A stretch of 64,000 nt of DNA from Candidatus Eiseniibacteriota bacterium (GTDB taxonomy: Bacteria; Joyebacterota; Joyebacteria; Joyebacterales; Joyebacteraceae), in NCBI GenBank assembly GCA_030622115.1, contig JAUXGN010000004.1:26469-90468 (forward strand), given 5' to 3'. The position numbers were made by a program, and so were the translations under genes. Positions 48,397 to 59,257 of this stretch are shown in pieces (the first letter of the stretch is position 1; each line of letters opens with the position of its first letter). Below the pieces are notes generated by a model. That model did no database searches. It saw only the letters and a program-made list of their open reading frames with translations, and was not told the origin of the DNA.

Positions 48397-48577
48397 GACT
48401 CACAGAGGCGCTGCGAAGCGATTCAAGCGCACAGCCAGTGGGAAGATCAGGCGCAACAGGGCGTACACGGGACACTTCTTCATCCGCAAGGGAAGTTCGC
48501 AGAAGCGGAATCTACGGAAGGCCGCGTACGTGAGCGATGCTGACCAGGGCCGCGTTGATAGGATGCTGCCGAAGTAG
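48383..48577 (+). CDS. rpmI: 50S ribosomal protein L35
   Basis: [24 protein letters not shown]. Confidence 0.95.
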   Translation: MPKIKTHRGAAKRFKRTASGKIRRNRAYTGHFFIRKGSSQKRNLRKAAYVSDADQGRVDRMLPK

Positions 48578-48617
48578 GTGACACATGCGGTAACACGCAG
48601 GAAAGGAATCACGGCCG

Positions 48618-48980
48618 ATGTCGAGGTCTAGAGGAGCGCCAGCATCACGTCGGCGCAGAAAGAAGATACTGAAGGCCGCAAAGGGCTATCGCGGCGGAAG
48701 AAGCAAACTCCTACGCACCGCTACGGAGACGGTCCACAGGGCCGGTCAGTATGCGTACAGGGACAGGCGTAGGCGCAAGGGCGACATGCGCAGGCTGTGG
48801 ATCATTCGGATCAACGCCGGTGCTCGCATACACGGTCTCTCATACAGCAAGTTCATGTATGGACTCAAAGAGGCCAGCGTAGAGGTCGACAGGAAGATGC
48901 TCGCGGAGATGGCCACCAACGACGCGGTTGGTTTTGCGAGACTTGCCGAAATCGCGAAGGGAAGCCTGGAGCAGGTGTAG
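48618..48980 (+). CDS. rplT: 50S ribosomal protein L20
   Basis: [51 protein letters not shown]. Confidence 0.95.
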   Translation: MSRSRGAPASRRRRKKILKAAKGYRGGRSKLLRTATETVHRAGQYAYRDRRRRKGDMRRLWIIRINAGARIHGLSYSKFMYGLKEASVEVDRKMLAEMATNDAVGFARLAEIAKGSLEQV

Positions 48981-49003
48981 CGATCACAGGCGGAGGTAGA
49001 CGC

Positions 49004-50008
49004 GTGATCGATCGGCTGGAAAAGCTGAGAGGCGAGGCCAGAAAGCAGTTCGAGTCAGCGGCGAATGAAAAGGAACTCGAAGATGTGCGAGTTCTGTTTC
49101 TCGGGCGCAAGAGCGAGCTGAATCTGGCCGCGCGTGGTTTGGGCAAGCTGCCGCCTGATGAGCGGCGGCTTGTCGGCAAGGCCGTCAACCAGATCAAGAA
49201 TGAGCTGGCGGCGTTTCTTGGCGAGGCCAAGGAGCGTCTTGCCGGCGGTGGGGGCGGGCCCGGGCTCGATCTGACGCTTCCCGGACGATCTCCGTGGGTC
49301 GGTCGCAAACATCCGATCACAAGGACGCTCGAGCAGCTTGAGGATATCTTCAAGAGGCTCGGTTTCGAGGTCGCGCTCGGTCCGCATGTGGAAGACGACT
49401 TCCACAACTTCGAAGCATTGAATTTCCCCAAGGACCATCCGGCGCGTGACGCGCACGATACCTTCTACGTAGAGGGCGGCGGGCTCCTGAGAACACACAC
49501 CTCCCCGGTGCAGATACGCGTCATGCAGACGAGGAAGCCGCCGATCCGTATCATCGCGCCCGGGCGGGTCTTCAGAAACGAGACGCCCGATGCATCTCAC
49601 GGCTCAGAGTTCTTCCAGCTGGAGGGGCTCTACGTGGACAAGAACGTCTCCTTTGGGGAGCTCAAGGGCGTTCTCATCAAGTTTCTGAGAGAACTGTACG
49701 GAGACGATGTTGGTGTTCGCCTGCGACCGGGTTTCTTCCCGTTCACCGAGCCGTCGGCTGAGGTGGATGTCGAGTGCCGGATCTGCCATGGCAAGGGCTG
49801 CAGCGTCTGCAAGGACACCGGGTGGGTCGAACTCCTGGGTGCAGGAATGGTGGATCCGCGAGTCTTCAGGGCGGTCGGATACGATCCTGACGAAGTGAGC
49901 GGGTACGCATTTGGTCTTGGAGTTGACAGGATCTGCATGATGATGACGGGTGTCGATGACATCCGGCTCTTCCTGGAGAACGACCTCAGATTCCTGAGGC
50001 AGTTGTAG
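49004..50008 (+). CDS. pheS: phenylalanyl-tRNA synthetase alpha subunit
   Basis: HPITRTLEQLEDIFKRLGFE; DTFYVEGGGLLRTHTSPVQIR; FTEPSAEVDVEC; GLGVDRICMMMTGVDDIRLF. Confidence 0.95.
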   Translation: MIDRLEKLRGEARKQFESAANEKELEDVRVLFLGRKSELNLAARGLGKLPPDERRLVGKAVNQIKNELAAFLGEAKERLAGGGGGPGLDLTLPGRSPWVGRKHPITRTLEQLEDIFKRLGFEVALGPHVEDDFHNFEALNFPKDHPARDAHDTFYVEGGGLLRTHTSPVQIRVMQTRKPPIRIIAPGRVFRNETPDASHGSEFFQLEGLYVDKNVSFGELKGVLIKFLRELYGDDVGVRLRPGFFPFTEPSAEVDVECRICHGKGCSVCKDTGWVELLGAGMVDPRVFRAVGYDPDEVSGYAFGLGVDRICMMMTGVDDIRLFLENDLRFLRQL

Positions 50009-50026
50009 GAGGCTCAAGCATAACTC

Positions 50027-52450
50027 ATGAAGGCTGGTCTGAAGTGGCTCAGGGACTACGTCGAAATCGAACTCTCCGCGTCTGAGCTGGCGGAGAGGTT
50101 GACGGAGACTCTCACGGAGACCGAGACCACGAACCTCCAGAGCGGGGGCGTGAGTGGTGTCGTCGCTGCTAGGATCGTGACTGTTGAGAAGCACCCGGAC
50201 GCGGACAAACTATCGGTCTGCGTGGTGGACTGGGGAGACGGATCGGACACGGTGGTCTGCGGCGCACCGAACGTGCAAGCCGGGATGATGTGTGCGCTCG
50301 CGCTGCCCGGCTCCACGATCACGGGAGGCCGGAGGATATCCGAAGCCACGCTTCGAGGTCTGCGGTCGTTTGGAATGCTTGTCTCCGAAGTGGAACTTGG
50401 CGTCGGGGATGACGCCGCCGGGATCATGGATCTTGGTCCGGACATCGAGTTGGGCGCCGACGTCATTGGGTTCCTCGGCACGAATGCGGACACCATCGAC
50501 GTCGACGTTCAGGCGAACAGGCCGGATTGCATGGGCGTGCTGGGGATAGCCAGAGAGGTGGCTGCGGCCACGGGGAGGGGACTTAAGCGCCCATCGTTCG
50601 AGCTTGCCGAATCCGCTCCAGAGACTGCCGGCATGATCGATGTGACGATAGAGGATGACCATGATTGCCCTCGGTATATCGCAAGAGTGATATCCGGGAT
50701 CAAGGTCGGCGAGTCGCCGGCATGGCTCAGGGAGCGTCTGGACAGCGTGGGCGTGCGCTCCATCAACAACATCGTCGATATCACCAATTTCGTGATGCTC
50801 GAATACGGTCAGCCTGTCCATGCTTTCGACTACGACAGGATCCACGATCACGCCATCTCCGTCAGAAGAGCACGCTCCGGGGAGAAACTCGTCACCTTGG
50901 ACGGTGAGGACAGGACGCTTGATCAATCACACCTCCTCATCTGTGACGGGGCCGGCCCGATCGCGCTGGCCGGGATAATGGGCGGGCAGACGAGCGAGGT
51001 CACCCAGACGACGAGCAATGTGCTTCTCGAGTGCGCCTGGTTCGATCCGTCAGTTGTGCGCAAGGGCGCCCAAGGTCTGGCTCTTCGGTCGGATGCTTCG
51101 CAGCGGTTTGAGCGGGGCGTCGATCCACTTGCGATGGACGAGGTTGCCGGCAGGGCGTGTGCTCTCATGTCGGATCTGGCCGGTGGAACGGTCAGGCGGG
51201 GGAGTGTCTCAGTCGGGAGCGGTTCCTACGAGCCCGTGAATATCCGGCTCTCCGTGGACAAGGTGCGACGGATGCTTGAGCCAAACGGGACAAGGGGCGA
51301 AGAGAGCGGACCCCGGCTCGACGCTGCCGCCGTGAGCGAACACCTGGAGGTCCTGGGCTTCCAGACGAAGGTCGATCCCGGCGACAGCGATATCCTGGTT
51401 GTGGCGGTTCCTTCCTGGCGACCTGATGTGACTGAGTCCGCCGATCTCATTGAGGAGATCGCCCGGTCGAGCGGCTACGACCGCGTGAAGGCGTTGGTTC
51501 CGTACCAGTCTCTCTCTCCGGTGAGAGATGAGGCCAGGGACGCGCGCGGGCATATCCGTGACATCATGGTGAGGCTCGGGCTCTTCGAAATCATCACAAG
51601 CTCCTTCATGGCCGAAGGGGCCGGTGAGCGCGCCGGTGTCGATGGTTCCGTCGAGGCGATCGTCCTGGCGAATCCCGTGAACAAGGAGATGCCTCTTCTC
51701 AGGACCTCCCTGATGCCCGGGTTGCTGGAGGTGGTGCGCACGAACGCGAATGCGAGTCAGAAGGCGATACGAGTATTCGAGATCGGCAAGGTGTTTCGCC
51801 GTGACGGCAAGGCGATCGAGGAACAGTGGATCATGGCCGGCGCCCTCTGGGGGCTGGCTGAGCGACCGTCCTGGGGAAGCAGCGCAAGGGCCGTCGATTT
51901 CTACGACGCCAAGGGGCTTATCGAGGCGTTGGGAAGGGAGCTCAAGGTTGACACCCTTGAAGCCTCCTGCTACGATAGCGCAATACTGGATGAGGGGGCC
52001 TCAGCCCGCCTGTCGGCCGGGGGAAGCCCCGTCGGGCATGTGGGGACCGTCTCGCAGAGATCGGCGGAGAGCTGGGGAATTCCCGACGGCGTCATCGTTT
52101 TCGAACTAGACATGGGCGCCCTTTCCACGAAGTACACAGCCGAGGGTAGATACGAGGACTTGCCTCGCTATCCTGCCAGCGGGCGTGACCTTGCCCTGGT
52201 CGTGGATGTCGGCGTGGCGGCCGGTGAGATCCTGGGCGAGATTCGACGGTGTGGAGGCGAGCTTCTCGTAGACATGAGCATATTCGATGTCTACGCCGGA
52301 AAGCAGCTTCCCGCCGGCAAGAAGAGCGTTGGGATATCGCTCAAGTACAGATCACGTGAACGCACATTGACGGACGAAGAGGTGGACAGGTCACACGAAC
52401 TGATCGTGAAGCGCCTGACGGAAAGGTTTACCGCAACCCTGCGCGAGTAG
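50027..52450 (+). CDS. pheT: phenylalanyl-tRNA synthetase beta subunit
   Basis: MKAGLKWLRDYVEIELSASELAERLTETL; VNNIVDITNFVMLEYGQPVHAFDYD-like motifs. Confidence 0.95.
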   Translation: MKAGLKWLRDYVEIELSASELAERLTETLTETETTNLQSGGVSGVVAARIVTVEKHPDADKLSVCVVDWGDGSDTVVCGAPNVQAGMMCALALPGSTITGGRRISEATLRGLRSFGMLVSEVELGVGDDAAGIMDLGPDIELGADVIGFLGTNADTIDVDVQANRPDCMGVLGIAREVAAATGRGLKRPSFELAESAPETAGMIDVTIEDDHDCPRYIARVISGIKVGESPAWLRERLDSVGVRSINNIVDITNFVMLEYGQPVHAFDYDRIHDHAISVRRARSGEKLVTLDGEDRTLDQSHLLICDGAGPIALAGIMGGQTSEVTQTTSNVLLECAWFDPSVVRKGAQGLALRSDASQRFERGVDPLAMDEVAGRACALMSDLAGGTVRRGSVSVGSGSYEPVNIRLSVDKVRRMLEPNGTRGEESGPRLDAAAVSEHLEVLGFQTKVDPGDSDILVVAVPSWRPDVTESADLIEEIARSSGYDRVKALVPYQSLSPVRDEARDARGHIRDIMVRLGLFEIITSSFMAEGAGERAGVDGSVEAIVLANPVNKEMPLLRTSLMPGLLEVVRTNANASQKAIRVFEIGKVFRRDGKAIEEQWIMAGALWGLAERPSWGSSARAVDFYDAKGLIEALGRELKVDTLEASCYDSAILDEGASARLSAGGSPVGHVGTVSQRSAESWGIPDGVIVFELDMGALSTKYTAEGRYEDLPRYPASGRDLALVVDVGVAAGEILGEIRRCGGELLVDMSIFDVYAGKQLPAGKKSVGISLKYRSRERTLTDEEVDRSHELIVKRLTERFTATLRE

Positions 52451-52466
52451 GGTGTTACGGAGTATC

Positions 52467-52706
52467 ATGGCGATGCAGTTGCCCGGACTGGACGAACTCG
52501 AAGTGCTCGTCAAGAGGGCCGTCGATGAGATAGGACGGCTTAAGGGCGAGAATGTCGAGCTCAGTGCCAGGCTCCGAAGTTTGGGAAAGGAGATAGATGA
52601 CCTTGCGGCGCAGCTCGAAGGCGTCGCATCGGGTCAGAAGATCGATTCCAGGAAGAGGAAGAGGATCGAAAAGAGGCTCGAGTCCATAGTTGGGAAGTTG
52701 GGCTGA
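52467..52706 (+). CDS. small coiled-coil protein, ZapB-like
   Basis: LDELEVLVKRAVDEIGRLKGENVELSARLRSL; immediately before zapA. Confidence 0.55.
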   Translation: MAMQLPGLDELEVLVKRAVDEIGRLKGENVELSARLRSLGKEIDDLAAQLEGVASGQKIDSRKRKRIEKRLESIVGKLG

Positions 52707-52787
52707 GATTCAGTGCCCTGCCAAACGCATCGGTGGTACTGATTGCGTGTGGAGTATGTAGTCCCGGGATGCGAGGCCGGGCAGGAT

Positions 52788-53078
52788 ATGAGCGAGATGA
52801 GCAGCGTCAAGGTTGAAATCTACGGCTCGGAGTACAAGATCAGAGGCGACGCCGCCCCCGAGCATATTCAGGAGATCGCGCACTACGTCGACAGCAAGAT
52901 GCGCGAGGTTACACACGAAACGGCTCTGGGGTCGTCACTCAAGGTTGCGATCCTGGCCGCCCTGAATATCGCCGGTGAGCTCTTCGGCGAGCGCGATGAC
53001 AGGAACAAGTTGCTGGCACGCGTCGAGGAACGTACCGAGGAAATGGCGCGCTCCCTTGTATCCGAGATCGAGAACTGA
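52788..53078 (+). CDS. zapA: cell division protein ZapA
   Basis: VKVEIYGSEYKIRGDAAPEHIQEIAHYVDSKMREV. Confidence 0.82.
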   Translation: MSEMSSVKVEIYGSEYKIRGDAAPEHIQEIAHYVDSKMREVTHETALGSSLKVAILAALNIAGELFGERDDRNKLLARVEERTEEMARSLVSEIEN

Positions 53079-53091
53079 GCCCTTCGATTGC

Positions 53092-53299
53092 CTCTATTCG
53101 CCCTTTCTAAGGGTGAACGCCGCCGTCCCTTTGAATGGCCGGCGGAAGCCGGCCGCTTGATGGATGGCAGATGCCGCCGATCAAGGTGTACCGGTGATCC
53201 CCTTCCTCTTCCCGGAGTCCAACGCTCCGGGTACACGTTTGTCCATTCTGCCTTGGAATAGACCGGGACTCTGAACGGACTGAGTGCCGAGGAGTAGAG
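53092..53299 (+). ncRNA. structured RNA candidate, possibly 6S RNA (ssrS) by synteny
   Basis: Intergenic zapA-rarA; closing pairing CTCTATTC(53092-53099)/GAGTAGAG(53292-53299) plus several internal perfect hairpins. Confidence 0.45.
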
Positions 53300-53300
53300 T

Positions 53301-54650
53301 GTGGGAGCGTCCGACACCATTGCCGGCAGTCTCTTTCCTGCATCGAGCGTTGAGGCTGTTCCCGCGGGGCTGGCGCGAAGGCTCAGGCCCACGTGCCTGA
53401 ACGAGTACGTGGGGCAGAAGCAGATCCTAGGTCCCGGGAAGCTCTTGAGGAGGGCCATCGAGTCGGATCGGCTGTTCTCGGTGATTCTCTACGGGCCACC
53501 GGGGATAGGGAAGTCGTCGCTCGGGAATGTGATCGCGAATGCGACCGGTTCCACACTCGTGTCGATGAACGCAGTCGAGGCGGGTGTAGCTGATCTCAGG
53601 CGCGAGGTGGCACAGGCAGCTCTGCGCCGCGGTCGGCGGACGATCCTGTTCATAGACGAAGTCCACAGATTCAACAAGGCGCAGCAGGACGTTCTCCTCG
53701 CTCCACTGGAGGACGATCAGGTCGTGATGATAGGGGCAACGGTCGAGAATCCGTTCTTCTATTTGAACAAGGCCCTGCTGTCACGGGTTCAGGTGTTCGA
53801 ACTCGCGCCGCTCTCCGAGGACGAGATACAGGAGGTTCTGAACAGGGCACTCAAGGATCGCGAGCGGGGTCTCGGCGAATACGCGGTGGAGATGGCGGAC
53901 GATGCGCTCTTGCACTTCGTACTGAACTCGCTCGGTGATGCCCGGAAGGCCTTGGGCGCGCTGGAACTGGCAGTGCTCAGCACAGCGCCGGACAGGAACG
54001 GCGTCATCAGGGTAACCGGAGATGTGGCTCTCGAGTGCCTGAGAACGCGGGTGGCAAGGTACGATCGCGACGGTGACTCGCACTATGATATCGCATCGGC
54101 GTTCATAAAGAGCATAAGGGGTTCACAGCCCGATGCCGCCCTCCACTGGATGGCGAGAATGATCGCGGGAGGTGAGGATCCCAGGTTCATCGCCAGGCGG
54201 CTGGTCATCTCCGCGGCGGAGGACATAGGTCTCGCGGACCCTGCGGCGTTGGGGATAGCCGTCTCGGCAGCGAGAGCCGCCGAGATGCTGGGTTCGCCTG
54301 AATCGGCGTACCCTCTGGCGGAAGCCGCCATCTACCTGGCTACCGCGCCGAAGAGCAGGACGTGCGCCGACGCAATAGCGGCGGCAACCGGGGATGTGGA
54401 AGAGGGGCGTATCTCCGGCGTTCCGGAACATCTCAAGAGCACGGGATACCGGGGCGCAGGAAGGCTCGGACGCGGAGAGGGATATTCGATGCCCGCGTCA
54501 GAGGCGGAAGGCAGGAAGCAAGCGTATATGGATTTCAACCGGGTCTACTACCGGCCCGGAGAGAACGGGTATGAGAGGGAGGTCCAGGAGCGTCTCGCAT
54601 CGTGGGACGGGGTTCGGCCTCAAGACTTGCCGGACGACGGGCGGGACTGA
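53301..54650 (+). CDS. rarA: replication-associated recombination protein A (AAA ATPase)
   Basis: ARRLRPTCLNEYVGQKQILGPGKLL; YGPPGIGKSSL; FIDEVHRFNKAQQD; GATVENPFFYLNKALLSR. Confidence 0.93.
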   Translation: MGASDTIAGSLFPASSVEAVPAGLARRLRPTCLNEYVGQKQILGPGKLLRRAIESDRLFSVILYGPPGIGKSSLGNVIANATGSTLVSMNAVEAGVADLRREVAQAALRRGRRTILFIDEVHRFNKAQQDVLLAPLEDDQVVMIGATVENPFFYLNKALLSRVQVFELAPLSEDEIQEVLNRALKDRERGLGEYAVEMADDALLHFVLNSLGDARKALGALELAVLSTAPDRNGVIRVTGDVALECLRTRVARYDRDGDSHYDIASAFIKSIRGSQPDAALHWMARMIAGGEDPRFIARRLVISAAEDIGLADPAALGIAVSAARAAEMLGSPESAYPLAEAAIYLATAPKSRTCADAIAAATGDVEEGRISGVPEHLKSTGYRGAGRLGRGEGYSMPASEAEGRKQAYMDFNRVYYRPGENGYEREVQERLASWDGVRPQDLPDDGRD

Positions 54651-54708
54651 GGCAGGAGAAACCCACACCTGGGACCGCAATTACGATAGAGCGGAGGGGT
54701 AAGAGACA

Positions 54709-56271
54709 ATGAATCCAATGTTGACAGCGATCGCCACGTTTGTGGCAGGAGCCCTTGTTTTTCTGACGGGGTGGTTTGCGCGCAAGCTCGTCGACCGCGG
54801 CAAGGTCGTGAGTGCGGAAGAACTCGCCGAGAAGATCGTTCGCGAGGCGCAGCGCGAGGCAGAGACGCAGAAGAAGGCCGCAATCCTCGAAGCAAAGGAT
54901 GAATGGTACAAAGCCAAGGCGAAATTCGAAGAAGAGACGGCCCAGACGAAGGCCGAGCAGGAGAAGCTCCATCGTCAGATGGAGAAGCGTGAGGGGAATC
55001 TCAACAGGAAGAACGAGTTTGTCGAGAAGAAGGAGAAAGAGGTAGAGCAGAGGGAAGAGGAGGTCTCCGAGAAGGAACGCACCATCGAGGAGCGATCCGA
55101 GAAGCTCTCGGGGCTGATAGAGGAGCAGAATGAGCGGCTCGAGCGAATCGCGGGGATGAATCGCGACGATGCGAAGAAGCTCCTGATCAAGAACATGGAG
55201 AGCGACGCGCGGCTCGAAGCGGCTCGGCTGATCAAGAATATTCGGGACGATGCCAGGCATCAGGGCGAAAAGGCAGCGAAGGAGATTCTCACGCTGGCCA
55301 TACAGCGCTGCGCGGCGGACCACGTCGTGGAGTCAACGGTCTCCGTCGTCAATCTTCCGAGTGATGAGATGAAGGGTCGCATCATCGGCCGCGAAGGACG
55401 CAATATCAGGGCCTTCGAGACCGCGACAGGCATAGACGTCATCGTCGATGATACTCCGGAGGCCGTGATCCTGTCGGGCTTCGACCCTGTTCGTCGCGAG
55501 GTTGCTCGCATCGCTCTGGAGAAGCTGATCACCGACGGCCGCATCCATCCAGGGCGCATCGAGGAGGTCGTCGAGAAGGTCGCCAAGGAACTCGACGTGC
55601 AGATTGTGGAGTTCGGTGAAGAAGCCGCGCTCGACGTCGGCATTCACGACCTCAAGCCGGAGATGGTGAAGCTCCTTGGCCGGCTCAGATACCGCACGAG
55701 CTACGGACAGAACGTGCTGCAGCACTCGAAGGAGGTGGCATATCTCTGTAGTCTCATGGCGGGTGAACTCGGTTTCGATGTGGCCACGGCGAAGAGAGCA
55801 GGACTTCTTCACGACATAGGCAAGGCTGTCGACCAGTCCATGGAAGGAACACACGCTGCACTCGGTGCAGAACTCGCTCATCGCTACGGGGAGGATGACA
55901 TCGTCGTGAATGCGATCGAGTCGCATCACGAAGATGTCGAACCGACCTCGACCATAGCGGTTCTCGTTCAGGCCGGTGATGCCATATCCGGCGCGCGGCC
56001 CGGCGCGAGGCGCGAGACTCTGGAGACCTACATCAAGAGGCTCGAGAAGCTCGAGGCGATCGCAAATTCCTTCCAGGGCGTCGAGAAATCGTTCGCCATC
56101 CAGGCCGGCCGCGAAATCAGGATCATGGTCCAGCACAAGAAGATCGACGATGCGCGTGCCGAGGTTCTCGCATCGGCAGTGGCCAGGAAGATCGAGGCTG
56201 AACTCAAGTACCCGGGGCAGATCAAGGTTGTTGTCCTGAGGGAGATGCGAGCGGTCGACTACGCCAAGTAG
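54709..56271 (+). CDS. rny: ribonuclease Y
   Basis: N-terminal TM, long coiled coil, [30 protein letters not shown]. Confidence 0.95.
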   Translation: MNPMLTAIATFVAGALVFLTGWFARKLVDRGKVVSAEELAEKIVREAQREAETQKKAAILEAKDEWYKAKAKFEEETAQTKAEQEKLHRQMEKREGNLNRKNEFVEKKEKEVEQREEEVSEKERTIEERSEKLSGLIEEQNERLERIAGMNRDDAKKLLIKNMESDARLEAARLIKNIRDDARHQGEKAAKEILTLAIQRCAADHVVESTVSVVNLPSDEMKGRIIGREGRNIRAFETATGIDVIVDDTPEAVILSGFDPVRREVARIALEKLITDGRIHPGRIEEVVEKVAKELDVQIVEFGEEAALDVGIHDLKPEMVKLLGRLRYRTSYGQNVLQHSKEVAYLCSLMAGELGFDVATAKRAGLLHDIGKAVDQSMEGTHAALGAELAHRYGEDDIVVNAIESHHEDVEPTSTIAVLVQAGDAISGARPGARRETLETYIKRLEKLEAIANSFQGVEKSFAIQAGREIRIMVQHKKIDDARAEVLASAVARKIEAELKYPGQIKVVVLREMRAVDYAK

Positions 56272-56292
56272 TCTCGGGAGAGGAACTCGATA

Positions 56293-57072
56293 TTGAGGAT
56301 TCTGTTCGCAGCTGATGTTATAGGGAAACCCGGTCGGACCGCTCTGGCGGCGCTTCTACCCGAACTCGTGCGGGAGCACGGAGTGGATTTCACAATCGTG
56401 AACGGGGAAAACGCGGCCGGGGGCATAGGGATCACCGAGAAAACGGCTGCCGATATCTTCAGGGCCGGAGTCGATGTCATAACCGGCGGGAATCACACGT
56501 GGCACAAGCGGGATGCCATCCCGTTTCTGGAGGCCGAGGAGCGGGTTCTGAGGCCGGCCAACTACCCACCGGGGGTGCCGGGGCGAGGGCACGGCCTGTT
56601 CGAGACACGGGGGGGGATCCCCGTGGGCGTCGTGAACCTGCAGGGACGCATCTTCATGCAGGGCATCGATTGTCCGTTCCGTGTCGGGGCCGAGCTTGTG
56701 GACAGACTGAAACGCGACGCGTCGATCATTGTGGTCGACATACATGCCGAGGCAACGGCGGAGAAACTGGCGCTCGGGTGGCATCTGGCCCGCCGGGCCA
56801 CGGCCGTGCTCGGCACGCACACTCACGTACAGACTGCGGACGAGCGAATCCTCGAGGGGCACACCGCCTACATAACTGATGTGGGGATGACGGGCCCCGC
56901 TGATTCGGTCATAGGTGTGAGGAAGGAACTCTCGATCGCCCGGTTCCTGACTCAGCTTCCACAGCGGTTCGAGGTGGCAAGCGGGGACGTTGAACTCAAC
57001 GCAGTCGTGATCGACGCCGACGAGGCCACCGGGGCCGCGCGCGAGATCAAGCGCATCGTTGCGCGCTACTGA
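56293..57072 (+). CDS. YmdB-like metallophosphoesterase (TIGR00282 type)
   Basis: RILFAADVIGKPGRTAL; NGENAAGGIGIT; GGNHTWHKRD; TDVGMTGP. Confidence 0.88.
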   Translation: MRILFAADVIGKPGRTALAALLPELVREHGVDFTIVNGENAAGGIGITEKTAADIFRAGVDVITGGNHTWHKRDAIPFLEAEERVLRPANYPPGVPGRGHGLFETRGGIPVGVVNLQGRIFMQGIDCPFRVGAELVDRLKRDASIIVVDIHAEATAEKLALGWHLARRATAVLGTHTHVQTADERILEGHTAYITDVGMTGPADSVIGVRKELSIARFLTQLPQRFEVASGDVELNAVVIDADEATGAAREIKRIVARY

Positions 57073-57115
57073 ACAGCACCAATGCGATGCCGGACAGCAC
57101 CGGCAGGGGGGACTA

Positions 57116-58003
57116 TTGGAGACGAGGGTCCTCAAGGGAAAGCCAGTCGCCGCTCTGATACGTGAAGAGGTGAGTACAGGGTCGGCGGCACTCAGAGGTC
57201 GCGGCGTTGTTCCCACACTCGCAGTCATGCAGATTGGGGACGACCCGTCCTCGAAGATCTACTCCTCAAGCATCCAGAAAGCCGGAGGCAAGCTCGGGGT
57301 TGATGTCGTTCTGTCAACGCTTCCTGGTGAGACCTCGGTCCAGGACGTGGCTCTGCGGATCGCAGCACTCGGAACCGACCCCTCTGTTCACGGCATCATC
57401 GTCCTTGAGCCTCTTCCTCATGGGGTTCCGAGCGACGTTCTGGAGGGGATACCACCCGCGAAAGATGTCGATGGAGCCACAGCACTGAGTCTGGGGCTCA
57501 TCGTCGCAGGACGTCCGGCCTATGCGCCGTGCACGGCACAGGCGGTTGTGGAGATCCTCGTTCGATCCGGAATCGAGATCAGCGGCCGGCACGTTGTCAT
57601 CGTCGGCCGGAGTCCCGTCGTTGGTCGTCCCCTCGCGAACATGCTTCTCAGGAAGGCCGACAATGCGAATGCGACCGTCACGGTCTGCCATACGGGGACG
57701 CGTGATCTTTCGGCTCATACCATGACCGCGGACATTCTGGTCGCGGCGATGGGCGTTCCCGAGGCGATCCGTGGCGACATGTTGGCGGAGGGAGTTGTCA
57801 TCATCGACGTGGGTGTGAATCGGATCGATGATGCGTCGTCGGAGCGAGGACACAGAATCGTGGGAGACGTGGCATTCGATGAGGCGCTGGGCATCGCCGC
57901 CGCCATCAGCCCTGTCCCCGGCGGCGTCGGAACACTGACAACGTCCCTTCTGCTACTGAATACGATTGACGCCGCGGTCAAGGCCGGCGTCAGAGCCCCT
58001 TGA
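57116..58003 (+). CDS. folD: methylenetetrahydrofolate dehydrogenase/cyclohydrolase
   Basis: VPTLAVMQIGDDPSSKIYSSSIQKAG; PPAKDVDGA; VVIVGRSPVVGRPLANML; PGGVGTLTTSLLL. Confidence 0.93.
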   Translation: METRVLKGKPVAALIREEVSTGSAALRGRGVVPTLAVMQIGDDPSSKIYSSSIQKAGGKLGVDVVLSTLPGETSVQDVALRIAALGTDPSVHGIIVLEPLPHGVPSDVLEGIPPAKDVDGATALSLGLIVAGRPAYAPCTAQAVVEILVRSGIEISGRHVVIVGRSPVVGRPLANMLLRKADNANATVTVCHTGTRDLSAHTMTADILVAAMGVPEAIRGDMLAEGVVIIDVGVNRIDDASSERGHRIVGDVAFDEALGIAAAISPVPGGVGTLTTSLLLLNTIDAAVKAGVRAP

Positions 58004-58015
58004 AGGTTCCCCGTT

Positions 58016-59257
58016 ATGGAGATGGAGTTGGAAGACCGACAGGAGAAGAGGGTCCTCACCGTGAGTCAGGTGACGGTGATGGTGAAGTCCGTACTCGAGT
58101 CGTCTCTCAGCCTCTTCTGGGTGGAAGGTGAGATATCCAATTTCGTTCACCACAGCTCCGGGCACATGTACTTCACTCTTAAGGATGAGGGCAGTCAACT
58201 CTCGTCCATCATGTTCAAGTACAAGAACGCGAGATTGGCTTTCGCTCCCGAGAATGGGATGAAGGTTGTCGCCTGGGGCGGAATAAAGGTCTACGAGCCT
58301 GCCGGCAGATACCAGTTGTATGTCGAAGAGATGAGGCCTGCTGGCATCGGCGCGCTCGCGGCCGCCTATGAGAAGCTCAAGCGCAGGCTTGAGGACGAAG
58401 GGCTCTTCGACAGCGCGACCAGAAAGCCGCTGCCGGAATTTCCGAAGACCGTGGCCGTTGTCACGTCTCCGACAGGCGCCGCCGTGCGTGATGTGATCCG
58501 CGTTGTTCGGGCGCGGTACCCGCTGACTCGTCTGGTCGTTGTGCCCACTCGTGTTCAGGGCGCCGATGCGATTCCTGAGATTGTCGCGGCCATCGAGGCC
58601 GTCGATACGTGGGGTGAAGCGGACGTGATGGTCGTCGGGAGGGGAGGGGGGTCACTCGAAGACCTCTGGGCCTTCAACGACGAATCGGTCGCGCGTGCCA
58701 TCTTCGCCTCACGGACACCGATCATATCGGCCGTTGGACACGAGGTGGACTTCACGATCAGCGATTTCGTGGCGGACATGCGTGCGGCAACGCCCTCTCA
58801 CGCGGGAGAGATCGCGGTCCGCGATCGTGCCGACCTCAAGCGCGAGATCGAGCGCCTCACGGTCAGGCTCGAGGCTGCTTCTGAATTTACGATGAACAGG
58901 CTGTCAGAGAGACTGAGACTGCTCGAGACTGCCTACGGGTTCAGGCTTCCCACGGCTCTCGTAGAGCGGCTGTCGCAGAGCGTGGACGAGCTGGCAAGAC
59001 GTTCGGGAGGAGCTGTCCGCATAGACCTGGAGCGAGCGGCAGGGAAACTGGAGCGACTGAGGACCGGCCTCAGGCTGTCGGATCCAGCGCGCATCATGGC
59101 GCGAGGCTACGCCGCCGTCGGAGTACTGCCGTCACTCAAGCCCGTACGTTCTGCGGACGACGTTCGCACGGGCGTGGGTGTGAGAGTGACATTGGCTGAC
59201 GGTCGTTTCGACGGCACAGTGGGTGAGGTAACACGGAGGCGGGGGAGGGAACATTGA
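58016..59257 (+). CDS. xseA: exodeoxyribonuclease VII large subunit
   Basis: LFWVEGEISNFVHHSSGHMYFTLKD; GRGGGSLEDLWAFNDESVARAI; SAVGHEVDFTISDFVAD. Confidence 0.94.
   Translation: MEMELEDRQEKRVLTVSQVTVMVKSVLESSLSLFWVEGEISNFVHHSSGHMYFTLKDEGSQLSSIMFKYKNARLAFAPENGMKVVAWGGIKVYEPAGRYQLYVEEMRPAGIGALAAAYEKLKRRLEDEGLFDSATRKPLPEFPKTVAVVTSPTGAAVRDVIRVVRARYPLTRLVVVPTRVQGADAIPEIVAAIEAVDTWGEADVMVVGRGGGSLEDLWAFNDESVARAIFASRTPIISAVGHEVDFTISDFVADMRAATPSHAGEIAVRDRADLKREIERLTVRLEAASEFTMNRLSERLRLLETAYGFRLPTALVERLSQSVDELARRSGGAVRIDLERAAGKLERLRTGLRLSDPARIMARGYAAVGVLPSLKPVRSADDVRTGVGVRVTLADGRFDGTVGEVTRRRGREH

Noticed and set aside
49740-49840. Cys-rich CRICHGKGCSVCKDTGW segment in PheS as a novel insertion
   Set aside because: This Cys/Gly segment is known in many bacterial PheS proteins; ordinary variation.
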